Shown: one piece after another, positions 41,670 through 50,490 of the stretch
Layout: each line of letters opens with the position of its first letter
Numbering within the stretch: position 1 is the first letter of the stretch
Origin: Hydrogenovibrio sp. 3SP14C1
Lineage (GTDB): Bacteria; Pseudomonadota; Gammaproteobacteria; Thiomicrospirales; Thiomicrospiraceae
NCBI RefSeq assembly: GCF_029625905.1
Contig: NZ_JARTLM010000008.1
Coordinates: forward strand, 62,001 to 126,000
DNA: 64,000 nucleotides
Reading direction: 5' to 3'
Notes under the pieces: model-generated
Seen by the model: only the letters and a program-made list of their open reading frames with translations
The model's database searches: none
Told to the model about the DNA's origin: nothing
Position numbers and translations under genes: made by a program

Positions 41670-43064
41670 TTATTCATTTGGGGCGGGGTTGCCGCCCTCA
41701 GTCAATAAAGCAGGGTTCAGGTATTTCTTAAGTGTTTCTTCATCTAAGTCCGTCATCGCTTTGGCTACGTCAAAAACAGGCTGACCGGTTTCGTAAGCTT
41801 TTTTCGCAATCGCAGCACCTGTTTCATATCCAACCAGACGGTTTAATGAAGTAACAAGAATCGGATTGGTTTGCAGTGTTTCTTGAATCTTTTGTTCATT
41901 TACCGTAAAGCCACTAATCGCTTTATCTGCTAAAACGTCAGCTGCGTTCGCTGCAATTTCCAGGCTCTGCAATAGATTATTGGCAATCATCGGAAGCATG
42001 ACATTCAGCTGGAAATTACCTGCTTGTCCTCCCACGGTAATGGCCGTGTGGTTCCCCATGATTTGTGCCGCGACCATACATACTGCTTCTGGAATCACTG
42101 GATTGACCTTACCCGGCATGATAGAACTGCCGGGCTGAAGTGCCGGTAGCTGAATTTCTGCCAGGCCTGCCAAAGGTCCTGAGTTCATCCAGCGTAAATC
42201 ATTAGCCATTTTCATCAAACTGCTGGCAAGTACATTGAGTTGGCCGCTCAATTCAACTGCAGTGTCCTGCGAGCTTAGGCCTACAAACAGGTTATCCATC
42301 GGGCTGAAATCGATTGCGGTAATGGTGCTTAAGTTTGCACAGACCAATCGACTGAACTCTGGATCGGCGTTAATGCCTGTTCCAACCGCGGTACCCCCTT
42401 GAGGTAAGCGGTGTAAACGCTTTTGGGTGTCTTTTAAACGCGCGATGTTATCTGAGATCAAATGTCTCCAGGCGCCGACTTCCTGATCGAGACGGATTGG
42501 CGTAGCATCCATCAGATGCGTGCGACCCGTTTTAACAATACCGCTTAGTTTGTTTTCTTTGTCTTTTAGTGTTTGCGTCAATTTTTCCAAGCTTGGTAAG
42601 AGTTGTTCTTCCAAAGCGATTGCCGCGGCAACATGAATCGCGGTCGGCACAACGTCGTTTGAGCTTTGACTCATGTTTACATCATCATTTGGATGCACTT
42701 CAGTGCCTGTCAACTGCTTAGCTAGGTTTGAAATAACCTCGTTGACATTCATATTGGTGCTGGTACCAGATCCTGTTTGAAAAACATCAATTGGAAAATG
42801 TTCGGTATGAAGCCCTTGAATGAGTTCTTTCGCAGCCGTTTGAATAGCTGTCGATTTTGTTTCTGAAATTAAGCCTAACTCTAAATTCGAGTTTGAACAG
42901 GCAAATTTTACATAAGCCATCGCCTTGATAAAGATTGAAGGCATTGGGGTGTGGCTAATGGGAAAGTTGTCGATAGCTCTTTGTGTTTGAGCGCCATAAA
43001 GTGCGGATTCAGGAACCTGTAAGGACCCCATGCTGTCTTTTTCAATTCGATAGTTTTGTGTCAT
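41670..43064 (-). CDS. fumC: Class II fumarate hydratase
   Basis: FumC interconverts fumarate and malate without an iron-sulfur cluster. The 464-residue product has the family signature GSSIMPGKVNPVIPEAV, the substrate-site segments TGSGTSTNMNVNEVISN and HPNDDVNMSQSSNDVVPTAIH, and KTGRTHLMDATPIRLDQE. Length is standard. The oxygen-stable class II enzyme suits an organism exposed to oxygen. An imperfect copy of the palindrome, with the CAGGCCTG core, lies near the middle. It probably heads a unit with the thioredoxin gene. Confidence 0.96.
   Translation of the reverse strand: MTQNYRIEKDSMGSLQVPESALYGAQTQRAIDNFPISHTPMPSIFIKAMAYVKFACSNSNLELGLISETKSTAIQTAAKELIQGLHTEHFPIDVFQTGSGTSTNMNVNEVISNLAKQLTGTEVHPNDDVNMSQSSNDVVPTAIHVAAAIALEEQLLPSLEKLTQTLKDKENKLSGIVKTGRTHLMDATPIRLDQEVGAWRHLISDNIARLKDTQKRLHRLPQGGTAVGTGINADPEFSRLVCANLSTITAIDFSPMDNLFVGLSSQDTAVELSGQLNVLASSLMKMANDLRWMNSGPLAGLAEIQLPALQPGSSIMPGKVNPVIPEAVCMVAAQIMGNHTAITVGGQAGNFQLNVMLPMIANNLLQSLEIAANAADVLADKAISGFTVNEQKIQETLQTNPILVTSLNRLVGYETGAAIAKKAYETGQPVFDVAKAMTDLDEETLKKYLNPALLTEGGNPAPNE
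42162..42169. repeat. Palindrome core CAGGCCTG in fumC
   Basis: CCAGGCCTGC, nine of ten bases of the full motif. It lies in the LAGLAEIQLP segment of FumC. Confidence 0.75.
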
Positions 43065-43184
43065 AGAAAGAATCTTTGGCTATATCGTCAGGATCGTTTT
43101 AGATCCGTTCGTGATTGGTAGATTAAGTTTTAAATTGTTGCTATTCTATCGTATTAATAACGAAAATTATAGAAAGTAGCACTT

Positions 43185-45116
43185 ATGGTTTTGGATAAAG
43201 AGTTTCTTGGACAGTTGTTGTTGGAAAAGAGTTTATGGTGGTGTTTTAGTCTGTCAGAAACGCAAAAAGGCTTTCAAGCATCTAAAGCCTTGGAAGAGAA
43301 GATTGGAACGAAAATAACCGACTATGAAACTTTTTTATCTTGTTTGGTGCCAGAAAGTCGGAACCAAGTCGTTTATAAATTGGACAATGCCGGACGCCAA
43401 ATAAAAAAAGGAGAGCGCATTTTAATTGGATTTAAAGTGGGCGACCAAATCACTTGGCTGATTAATGAGTTGAATTTGACTGAAAAAAAAGGGGTTCCAG
43501 TCGCTTATTCCACTTGTTTAGAAGTCTCGGAAATGCATGAGCTTGAAGAGAAGCTGATTGAATCACATAGTCAGCTGATTATTGATCAGCTTCAAGCCAA
43601 AGAAGAAATGGCGAAGAAGGAAACAGAGCTACTACAACAGCAATACAGTGAACAAACTCAGTTTTTAGCAATGCTGAGTCATGAATTACGCTCGCCATTA
43701 ATGGGAATGAATAGTCTGATTTCCATTATTAAAGACAGGTCTTTAAAGCGAGAACCTATTTCAGGGCAGTTAAAAGTGATGCGCCTGACGATTGATCAGT
43801 TAAATTTTTTGATTAACGATATTTTAACTTTCTCCCAAACCGAGTTTAATCGAATTCAATTGAATCCGACCGTGTTTGCGTTGGACGAAATGGCTGATTA
43901 TGTCAGTCATTTAACCAAGTCCATTGCTTCTGAAAAAGGCATCTTCGTTTCATTTTCATTGAACAGTCAAACCAACTGTTTTTATGGCGACCTTGTTCGA
44001 ATTTCACAAGTGCTGGTCAATTTGATTGTGAACGCGATTAAATTTACTGAGTTTGGTGGGGTGTTTGTTGAAATTAAAGGCTCAGATAAGCAACTGGAAC
44101 TACATATTTCCGATTCAGGTGAAGGAATTGCCGAAGCAGAGTTAGGGAGTATTTTTAAACCCTTTAAACAGCTCGAATCGAAAGGCAGTATGCAATATAT
44201 TGGGTCTGGATTAGGGTTGGCGATTGTAAAAACATTGGTTGATTTAATGGGCGGTACCATTGAGGTGGAATCTACCAAAGGCGTTGGCACCTCTTTCATT
44301 GTTAAACTGCCAACGAAGCCAGGTACTTGCGCTCAGGTTAAGAAACCGAAAACAGTAACAGAGCCCATTGCTGATTTGCCGCGATCAAGAACATGCAATT
44401 TTCATGTGTTGATCGCTGATGATTCTGTGATTAACAGAGAAGTACTTGAAACTTTTTTACATCAATTAAATTGTACGGTTGATCAAGCGCAAGATGGCAC
44501 CCAGGCCTGGGAGAAATTTCAACAAGGGTCATATGATTTTGTATTTTTGGATATTCAGATGCCAGGCTTGGACGGGATCCAAGTGTGTCAGAAAATCAGG
44601 GCATTACCGGTTAACCAGAAAAAGAAATTAAAAGGTATTTTTGCGCTAACGGCAGCTCATACAGAAGCGGAAGTAGAGTTGGAAGGTATAAAGGTCGATA
44701 AGTCGATTTTTGATGAATGGTTAGAAAAGCCTGCCTCGCAAGATAAAATTATTCATTTATTGGAATGCACACAACACGCTAGTAATGAAGTGGAAAAGGA
44801 AAATGAGCAAGCTTTAGATATCGAAATGACAGATCATTTTTCACAAACGATCCCGGAAGAACTGAAACACCTGATTCCGAAGTTTATTGAAAATACAGCA
44901 GATGAAATTAAACACTTGAGAAATGAGATTGAAGCCGACAATGAGAAAGAAGTTAGAAAGATACTTCATCGCCTAAAAGGCAATATGATGCTGTTTAATT
45001 TAGACTACATGGTGCAGATTGTGAAGAAGTTAGAGCAACTCGATAACTATGATGATAAGTCGAATGTCTATTGCATGGTGGGGCAGGTTGAAAAAATTTT
45101 AAATGGTTTGTATTAA
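43185..45116 (+). CDS. Soluble hybrid histidine kinase with receiver and Hpt domains
   Basis: A 643-residue cytoplasmic phosphorelay protein without membrane segments. Order: N-terminal PAS-like region (about 10-115), coiled coil (115-160), HisKA with H166 (MLSHELRSPLMG), HATPase (NLIVNAIKF, DSGEGI, GSGLGLAI), REC (D456 in FLDIQMPGLDG, K515 in LEKP) and Hpt with H596 (ILHRLKGN). The tripartite layout is like BarA or ArcB but lacks their membrane part, so the input is intracellular. The LuxR-type regulator encoded 72 bases downstream is the obvious output. CCAGGCCTGG occurs within the REC part. Confidence 0.92.
   Translation: MVLDKEFLGQLLLEKSLWWCFSLSETQKGFQASKALEEKIGTKITDYETFLSCLVPESRNQVVYKLDNAGRQIKKGERILIGFKVGDQITWLINELNLTEKKGVPVAYSTCLEVSEMHELEEKLIESHSQLIIDQLQAKEEMAKKETELLQQQYSEQTQFLAMLSHELRSPLMGMNSLISIIKDRSLKREPISGQLKVMRLTIDQLNFLINDILTFSQTEFNRIQLNPTVFALDEMADYVSHLTKSIASEKGIFVSFSLNSQTNCFYGDLVRISQVLVNLIVNAIKFTEFGGVFVEIKGSDKQLELHISDSGEGIAEAELGSIFKPFKQLESKGSMQYIGSGLGLAIVKTLVDLMGGTIEVESTKGVGTSFIVKLPTKPGTCAQVKKPKTVTEPIADLPRSRTCNFHVLIADDSVINREVLETFLHQLNCTVDQAQDGTQAWEKFQQGSYDFVFLDIQMPGLDGIQVCQKIRALPVNQKKKLKGIFALTAAHTEAEVELEGIKVDKSIFDEWLEKPASQDKIIHLLECTQHASNEVEKENEQALDIEMTDHFSQTIPEELKHLIPKFIENTADEIKHLRNEIEADNEKEVRKILHRLKGNMMLFNLDYMVQIVKKLEQLDNYDDKSNVYCMVGQVEKILNGLY
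44501..44510. repeat. Iterated palindrome CCAGGCCTGG, copy in the hybrid kinase gene
   Basis: Perfect copy in the second frame, read as Gln-Ala-Trp (TQAWEKF) in the receiver domain. Confidence 0.9.
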
Positions 45117-45188
45117 TTTTGACCCAAAAACGTCTATAATATTTCCAATTAATACATAATTTTACGATTAATACAGAAAGGATTTCGC

Positions 45189-45887
45189 ATGGCAAAGGCA
45201 AAACCTAAAGTACTCCTAGCAGAAGATCATGATTTGGTTCGAGCTGGATTTAAATCCATTTTAGATTCGGATGGCACCGTTAAGGTCATCGCTGAAGCAC
45301 AAGATGGCGAAACAACCCTTTCCTTGATTGAAGAAAAGCAACCGGATATTTTAATCATCGATTTATCCATGCCTAAATTAAGCGGGTTGGCGGTGATTAC
45401 GCAGCTTAAAAAGCAAAAAAATCCAATCAAGGTAATTGTTTTGACCGCTGCTGAAGCCCCGAATGTGTGGAAAGAAGTATTGGATTTGGGTGTTGAAGGG
45501 TTGGCGCTTAAGTCAGTCTCTAAAGCAGAGCTTGTGTCGGGGATTAAGTCTGTTATTGCCGAGGAAAACTTTATTCATTCTGAAATTCAACCAAGCCTGG
45601 ATGCTTATCTTGCTGAGTTAGAAGAACAGAAAGTCCCGGAAGAAAATACTGGAGATAAGCCGAGTCGTCCTAAGAAGCTGTCAGTTCGTGAAAAGCAAGT
45701 TATTAAGCTGGTTGCGGAAGGATACAAAACCAAGGATATTGCTGATATGTTGGAAATCAGTGACCGTACGGTTTCTAAGCACAGAGAAAATATTATGACG
45801 AAGCTAGGCATGACAGCCTCGGCAGAGCTAGTGAATTACGCAAGCCATATTGGGTTGCTTAAAGTCGCTCTGGATGAAATTCGTTAA
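45189..45887 (+). CDS. NarL/LuxR-family response regulator
   Basis: A 232-residue response regulator: REC domain with acidic residues EDH at 12-14, phospho-acceptor D58 (LIIDLSMPKLSG) and K102 region (ALKSVSKAE), a linker rich in Glu/Pro, and a LuxR-type helix-turn-helix at about 162-220 (LSVREKQVIKLVAEGYKTKDIADMLEISDRTVSKHRENIM as one block). It is the likely partner of the hybrid kinase just upstream, forming a His-Asp-His-Asp relay. Its target genes cannot be read from the sequence. A strong terminator follows. Confidence 0.93.
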   Translation: MAKAKPKVLLAEDHDLVRAGFKSILDSDGTVKVIAEAQDGETTLSLIEEKQPDILIIDLSMPKLSGLAVITQLKKQKNPIKVIVLTAAEAPNVWKEVLDLGVEGLALKSVSKAELVSGIKSVIAEENFIHSEIQPSLDAYLAELEEQKVPEENTGDKPSRPKKLSVREKQVIKLVAEGYKTKDIADMLEISDRTVSKHRENIMTKLGMTASAELVNYASHIGLLKVALDEIR

Positions 45888-45910
45888 GAGTGCAATTTAT
45901 AATTGTTCAT

Positions 45911-45939
45911 AAAAAAGGGGCTTTTTAGCCCCTTTTTTT
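45911..45939. terminator. Bidirectional terminator between the response regulator and SQR-like genes
   Basis: AAAAAAGGGGCT and AGCCCCTTTTTT pair around a TTTT loop with A and T runs on both sides, so it can terminate both convergent genes. Confidence 0.92.
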
Positions 45940-45955
45940 ATTGTAACCGTGCGTG

Positions 45956-47080
45956 TTATTTATATTGTTTGATATACCAACGCTCAAAGAATCGTTTCGC
46001 AAAGTGCATTAAACGACATTGCGGTAACATGATGGTGCCTTTCTCTGTACGTTTAATCAACACTCCATGAGAAAGTGTATCAATAATACAAAGTAATTCA
46101 TGTTTGAATTTTTCAAATTCAGTTTTACCATACAATTCAGAGATCAAGTTTCGGCTGGCGGCGACGGCCTGTAAATCAGCCATATGAGCTTGTTTGGCCT
46201 GCCAATCAGGCCCAGGGAAGCTTCCCGCATCACCGGCAACATACGTCTTTTTCATGCCTTCAACCTGACAGAACTCGTTGGCTTTAATGAGCCCGCCTTC
46301 AGATTTTGCAATGGCTGAATTTTGTGACCAGGCGGGTCCAGTCATGCCGGGCATGAACAAAATCAAATCGGCATCAATTTCACCCCCTTCGGTGATGACT
46401 TTATTAGATTCAAATCCTTTCATTTTGTGGCCCAAATGGGTTTTGATGTCACGTTTAGTCATCATTTTCAAAACAGCATCAGGGACTTTGTCCCCCAATC
46501 GTTTACCAGGCTTGGGCGCGGGATTAAAGAAAACCAGTTCAAAGTTTTTTCGGCGGCCTTGTTGTCTGAGTAAGGTATCGATTCCAAATAAAAATTCAAA
46601 CATAGGGCCACCACGCATAGCAGAAGGCTCCTTTGGATTTCCACCAAATCCAATGGCTATGGTGCCACCGGATAGCTTATCTAAGCGGTCTTTAATCTCT
46701 TCAGCCGCTTTGATCCCTTCGCAAGGAGTAATAATGTGTTCAATCCCAGGAAGTTTTTTAATGAATCGACCTCCTGAGGCAATGATTAATCCATCGTTGC
46801 GGAATTCCCCTTTGTCGGTGTGAACTACGCGTCCTTCATCGGTGATGTCCGTGACGGAAGCACTGATATGTTCGACTGTTTGTCGATTGAAGTAATTGGT
46901 TAAATCAATTTTTAAGTCTTCAGCTTTACGAAGCTTAGACGGGATCCAGATTAAACTCGGAAGATAAACCAATTCTTTAGATGGCGAAATAACGGTAATT
47001 TTAGCAGTGGGTGCGAGTTTTCGGGTTTGTTTTATCGCAGTCAAAGCGGCAAATCCTGTACCAAGAATGGTGATATTCAT
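45956..47080 (-). CDS. Sulfide:quinone oxidoreductase-like flavoprotein
   Basis: A 374-residue FAD enzyme of the SQR / flavocytochrome c sulfide dehydrogenase group. It has the N-terminal dinucleotide fold TILGTGFAALTAIKQTRK, the FAD segment KTYVAGDAGSFPGPDWQAK (about 278-296) and an amphipathic C-terminus (LMHFAKRFFERWYIKQY) like the membrane-binding tail of SQR. SQR oxidises sulfide and passes electrons to quinone. Cysteines are at 120, 271, 331 and 355; the first and C331 fit the outer pair of canonical SQR, but the middle Cys is missing (NPKEPSAMRGGPMFEF). It may be a divergent SQR type or act on another substrate. AAGGA precedes the ATG. Confidence 0.75.
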   Translation of the reverse strand: MNITILGTGFAALTAIKQTRKLAPTAKITVISPSKELVYLPSLIWIPSKLRKAEDLKIDLTNYFNRQTVEHISASVTDITDEGRVVHTDKGEFRNDGLIIASGGRFIKKLPGIEHIITPCEGIKAAEEIKDRLDKLSGGTIAIGFGGNPKEPSAMRGGPMFEFLFGIDTLLRQQGRRKNFELVFFNPAPKPGKRLGDKVPDAVLKMMTKRDIKTHLGHKMKGFESNKVITEGGEIDADLILFMPGMTGPAWSQNSAIAKSEGGLIKANEFCQVEGMKKTYVAGDAGSFPGPDWQAKQAHMADLQAVAASRNLISELYGKTEFEKFKHELLCIIDTLSHGVLIKRTEKGTIMLPQCRLMHFAKRFFERWYIKQYK

Positions 47081-47298
47081 CAGTGTTTAATCCTTTTTAA
47101 TCGAAAAAGCCATCATATAAGAAGACAGTTTTTTTCTAAAATAGAAAAAAGTTAAGAGTCTTAATAAAAAATAATTATGAGAGCGTCGTTTTATCGTGTT
47201 TTTTTAAACGGTATGAAATTTATTATACGGGTTTAACCTAGTGTTTTAGTAAGAATATCCGCTATACTCTTTTTCTAGAAAATTGAGTAGGAAAAAAC

Positions 47299-47913
47299 AT
47301 GGCAAGCCAAGTCGACCCATTAGCAGAGAAACACAATAAAATCATGAAACGCCGCAAAGCGTTTATGGATCATAAAATTCAAATCGCGACGGATTCTAAA
47401 GGTATTTTGTTGGTCAATACCGGAGATGGAAAAGGCAAAAGCAGTTCGGCATTTGGAATGGTCGTTCGTGCTTTAGGGCATGATATGAAGGTCGCTGTGG
47501 TTCAGTTTATTAAAGGGGCGATGGAAACAGGAGAAGAGCGTTTTTTTAAACGGTTTCCTGATGAGATTGTCTTTAAAGCGATGGGGGAAGGGTTTACTTG
47601 GGATACTCAAGATAGAACGCGTGATATTGAAATTTGTGAATTGGCTTGGGCGCAGGCAAAGTCTTTTTTACAAGATGATTCCATCGATCTTGTGGTATTA
47701 GACGAGTTAAATGTGGCGTTGAGTTTTCAATACCTAGATTTTGATGTTATTCGGCAAGATATTGAAACACGCTGTCCTGGTCAGCATCTCATTATTACCG
47801 GACGAGGCGCGCCGGATGCCTTGGTTGATATGGCTGATACCGTCACTGAAATGACTTTGGTGAAGCATGCCTTTGATAAAGGGGTTCAGGCGCAACTGGG
47901 CATAGAGTTATAA
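47299..47913 (+). CDS. cobO: Cob(I)alamin adenosyltransferase, CobO/BtuR type
   Basis: It transfers the adenosyl group from ATP to corrinoids, producing adenosylcobalamin or its precursor. The 204-residue product has the P-loop NTGDGKGKSSSAFGM, VAVVQFIKGAMETGE, EGFTWDTQDRTRD and the late VVLDELNVALSFQYLD and ITGRGAPDALVDMADTVTEM, all typical of CobO/BtuR/CobA. Length matches. AGGA precedes the ATG. It is divergent from the SQR-like gene and no other cobalamin gene is nearby, so it may serve salvage rather than new synthesis. Confidence 0.95.
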   Translation: MASQVDPLAEKHNKIMKRRKAFMDHKIQIATDSKGILLVNTGDGKGKSSSAFGMVVRALGHDMKVAVVQFIKGAMETGEERFFKRFPDEIVFKAMGEGFTWDTQDRTRDIEICELAWAQAKSFLQDDSIDLVVLDELNVALSFQYLDFDVIRQDIETRCPGQHLIITGRGAPDALVDMADTVTEMTLVKHAFDKGVQAQLGIEL

Positions 47914-47933
47914 CGTTGTTTTTTAAGTTTTAT

Positions 47934-47960
47934 TCGCATTCTTTTAGTGCGAGTTCTTTT
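47934..47960 (+). terminator. Probable terminator after cobO
   Basis: TCGCATT and AGTGCGA form a 7-bp stem (one G-U pair) around CTTTT, followed by a modest T-rich tail. Confidence 0.5.
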
Positions 47961-48039
47961 AAAAGCTTTCCTTTGTTTTTTATGTGGCCTTAAAACGTGT
48001 AAAATATGGTCATATGTGCGCAAAGAAGAGGAAGGGATT

Positions 48040-48336
48040 ATGAAATGGTTTTTAGTGCCCGTAATATTGTTCAATCTTATTATTTTGTCCGGTTGTGAAA
48101 AGGTCTCTAATACTGCAAAAAACATTCAATCTGATTGGGTGGGGCTGGATCGTAAAATAGAAATTTATAGCTGTTATTCTGGCAAGTTAATGAAAACCTA
48201 TAAAGGCAGTGTCAGACTTAACCCAGATGATAAAATTACCTCGTCAACATCGTTTTTGGTGGATGGTAAGAAGTTACATACTAATATGTGTTATATCGTT
48301 TCTGAAATAGGAATGAAAGAAGAACCTGCTAACTAA
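48040..48336 (+). CDS. Small lipoprotein of unknown function (98 residues)
   Basis: I do not recognise the family. The N-terminus is a lipoprotein signal peptide with lipobox LSGC (Cys 19 acylated), following MKWFLVPVILFNLIIL. The mature part of about 80 residues contains IEIYSCYSGKLMKTYKGSVRL and TNMCYIVSEIG, with two cysteines that could form a disulfide. The start ATG 48040 is supported by GAGGAAGGG a few bases upstream; an in-frame start 93 bases earlier lacks one. It ends 48 bases before the next lipoprotein gene, and the two are probably co-transcribed. Confidence 0.7.
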   Translation: MKWFLVPVILFNLIILSGCEKVSNTAKNIQSDWVGLDRKIEIYSCYSGKLMKTYKGSVRLNPDDKITSSTSFLVDGKKLHTNMCYIVSEIGMKEEPAN

Positions 48337-48384
48337 GTGAAAAGCAGGAACTCAAAAGCTGATTTAACTGAATTAAGAGAAAAA

Positions 48385-48723
48385 ATGAAATCGATAACTA
48401 AATTATTAATGGCAGGCCTGGTTGTTTTTTTGGCCGGGTGTTCAGGGGTTCAAACCAGAGAGATGGGTCAAGATGTATATTTTTTAACCGATTTCTATAA
48501 CGAGCCTCCAACCAGTTTTTCGAGCTGGGCTCTAGAAAGCCAAGCCGATGATCTCTGCCCAATTGGCTACGATGTGTTGAGTAAAAATGCCGGAAAAGCA
48601 GGTGAATTTGGCTATAACGATTTCACCTGTGCAGCCGGCCAAGCTTGTGATTATGTCATGGAATGGCGTATTCGTTGTTCTGACAAGCCAAAACAAGAAA
48701 CGTCTATTTTTGGTAAGACTTAA
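48385..48723 (+). CDS. Small lipoprotein of unknown function (112 residues)
   Basis: A second short lipoprotein. The signal peptide MKSITKLLMAGLVVFLAGC contains a lipobox (LAGC, Cys 19). The mature part has four further cysteines (in DDLCPIGYDVL, DFTCAAGQACDYVMEW and RIRCSDKP), suggesting disulfides in the periplasm. It may be inner- or outer-membrane anchored: residue +2 is Ser, which does not favour inner-membrane retention. The ATG has AAGAGA about five bases upstream. A CAGGCCTG core lies within the signal-peptide codons. It precedes a membrane GGDEF gene by 38 bases. No function can be assigned. Confidence 0.7.
   Translation: MKSITKLLMAGLVVFLAGCSGVQTREMGQDVYFLTDFYNEPPTSFSSWALESQADDLCPIGYDVLSKNAGKAGEFGYNDFTCAAGQACDYVMEWRIRCSDKPKQETSIFGKT
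48413..48420. repeat. Palindrome core CAGGCCTG in the small lipoprotein gene
   Basis: GCAGGCCTGG, in the signal-peptide codons (Met-Ala-Gly-Leu). Confidence 0.75.
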
Positions 48724-48761
48724 TTCAATTAATGAAAAGATGATTTGAGAACGTTTGTTGA

Positions 48762-49997
48762 ATGGCTTTTTTAAAACATTATACCTGGTTGTTGGGTTTG
48801 ACCGCATTTGCCGTATGGCAAATGCCAAGTATCCTGACGTGGCCACTTAGCACCCAGAAACTATTGCCTTGGTTACCCTATGTGATTGCGGGGCTTGGGG
48901 TGTTTGTTGGTATCTTCTTAAATCGCTTACAGCCCATTCTGATTTTACTCAGCCTTGTCTGTTTCAATATCGGCATGCAGTACTTTATCCCTGCGGGCTC
49001 AACTGGCCTGACAGCGGTGACTTTGTTTCCTGTTTTGTCGATATTACTGCCCTTAAATTTATTGATCTGGTTATTGCTTCCTGAGCGTGGCATTCATGAT
49101 AAAGTCTATGTTTTATTCCAGTTGGTTTTACTGGTCGGACAAGTCTATTTAGTTTATTGGGTGATGGAAAACCTCCCTTTGACTTATTGGCAATGGATTT
49201 CTCAACCCATTGAGATTGAAGGGTTTAACGTATCGAAAACCGCTTTTATTACGATGGTCACGGTTTGGCTAATTTTAATGTTACGAAATGCGTTATTAAA
49301 CCAGCCTAAGGTGCTTGATAGAACGGTTGTGTTTGTCTTGTTCTTGATGGGGTTTGGTTTAAATTCTTTTTATCAATTCGGTGCGATTGCGTGGATGTCT
49401 TCGTTTGCTGCCACGATGATCTTGTTATCGCTGATCTTTGATGCTCATCACATTGCGTACACTGATCAGTTAACGGGCTTGAATGGTCGCCGAGCTCTGT
49501 TGGAATCCTTTTTAGGTCTCGGACGGAAATATAGCATTTCGATGATGGATATCGATCATTTTAAATCTTTTAACGATACCTATGGACATGATGTTGGCGA
49601 TGCCGTTTTAAGAACGGTCGCTTTTGAGCTCTCGTTAATTTCAACCGGTCATGTTTATCGCTATGGTGGAGAAGAGTTTACCATTGTGTTTAAAGGCAAG
49701 CAGGCCGAGCAGGTAAAACCTGCCTTAGAAGCGGTCAGAAAAGCAATTGCAGACCGAGTTTTGAGTGTTCAAAAACAAGGGCAGCAAGTTGAAACCAAAG
49801 TGACCGTCAGTTTTGGGCTTGCGGAACGTAATGACCAATTTAAAAAACCTGAAGAGGTCATGAAAGCAGCGGATGAAGCTTTGTATGCAGCAAAGAAAGC
49901 CGGTCGAAATCGTGTTGTAGTGTATGGTGAGTCTTCCAAAGCGCCACCTAAATCAACTAAGCCAGCTCGAAAAGCAGTTAAAACACAAAAATCTTAA
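48762..49997 (+). CDS. Membrane-bound diguanylate cyclase
   Basis: A 411-residue protein with six to seven hydrophobic segments in the first 225 residues (a compact MASE-like membrane sensor, type not recognised) and a cytoplasmic GGDEF domain (about 228-385). The active-site loop GGEEF at 302-306 is intact, with DQLTGLNGRRALLESF and DIDHFKSFNDTYGHDVGD. It should make cyclic-di-GMP. No RxxD inhibitory site precedes GGEEF (LISTGHVYRYGGEEF). A short basic tail (KPARKAVKTQKS) ends the protein. There is no clear Shine-Dalgarno sequence before the ATG. The two small lipoproteins upstream may be functionally linked. Confidence 0.88.
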   Translation: MAFLKHYTWLLGLTAFAVWQMPSILTWPLSTQKLLPWLPYVIAGLGVFVGIFLNRLQPILILLSLVCFNIGMQYFIPAGSTGLTAVTLFPVLSILLPLNLLIWLLLPERGIHDKVYVLFQLVLLVGQVYLVYWVMENLPLTYWQWISQPIEIEGFNVSKTAFITMVTVWLILMLRNALLNQPKVLDRTVVFVLFLMGFGLNSFYQFGAIAWMSSFAATMILLSLIFDAHHIAYTDQLTGLNGRRALLESFLGLGRKYSISMMDIDHFKSFNDTYGHDVGDAVLRTVAFELSLISTGHVYRYGGEEFTIVFKGKQAEQVKPALEAVRKAIADRVLSVQKQGQQVETKVTVSFGLAERNDQFKKPEEVMKAADEALYAAKKAGRNRVVVYGESSKAPPKSTKPARKAVKTQKS

Positions 49998-50043
49998 AAC
50001 AACTGGTCAAGTTAAACCAAATGAGTCGAAAGGTAATGCCGTG

Positions 50044-50490
50044 ATGAACCCTGAAAATGTTAAAACCGTTCAAGAAAACAGTGAAATCGAAATCAGCTTT
50101 AAGCTAAGTTTGCTTGACGGCACCTTGGTCGAGCAAACAGAAGAAGATGAAGTGTTTGCTTTTCAAATAGGAGATGGTCAGTTTCTGAATAACCTAGATG
50201 AATTATTAATTGGTCTAGAAGTGGGGACAACAGGTAAGTTTACCCTGATGCCCGAGCAAGCATTTGGGCTACCAGATCCCGTAAATTTCCAAACAGTTCC
50301 AAAGTCAGATTTTCCAGAAGATATGCCATTGGAAGAGGGGTATGTTATTGGCTTCAATACGCCGACAGGAGAAGAGGTGCCGGCAACGATATATGAAGTT
50401 AAAGAAGACGGTGTCGTCATTGACTTTAATCACCCTTTGGCAGGTCAAGTTATCGTATTTGAAGCAAAAATCGAATCGATTGTAAGCTAG
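50044..50490 (+). CDS. fkpB: FKBP-type peptidyl-prolyl isomerase, SlpA/FkpB type
   Basis: A 148-residue cytoplasmic prolyl isomerase of the SlpA/FkpB group, which resemble SlyD with an inserted chaperone flap but without the His-rich tail. Visible are ISFKLSLLDGTLVEQTEEDEVFAFQIGDGQ, EEGYVIGFNTPTGEEVPATIYEV (insert) and VIDFNHPLAGQVIVFEAKIESI at the end. FkpB is often next to lspA/ispH; here it lies after the GGDEF gene. The ATG at 50044 is preceded by GTG in frame and AAAGG about 12 bases upstream. It overlaps the convergent small gene by four bases. Confidence 0.9.
   Translation: MNPENVKTVQENSEIEISFKLSLLDGTLVEQTEEDEVFAFQIGDGQFLNNLDELLIGLEVGTTGKFTLMPEQAFGLPDPVNFQTVPKSDFPEDMPLEEGYVIGFNTPTGEEVPATIYEVKEDGVVIDFNHPLAGQVIVFEAKIESIVS

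Noticed and set aside
46278..46823. 181-codon open frame on + opposite the SQR-like gene
   Set aside because: It is antisense to a clearly conserved flavoprotein, has no ribosome site and reads as a Pro/Ser-rich shadow sequence.
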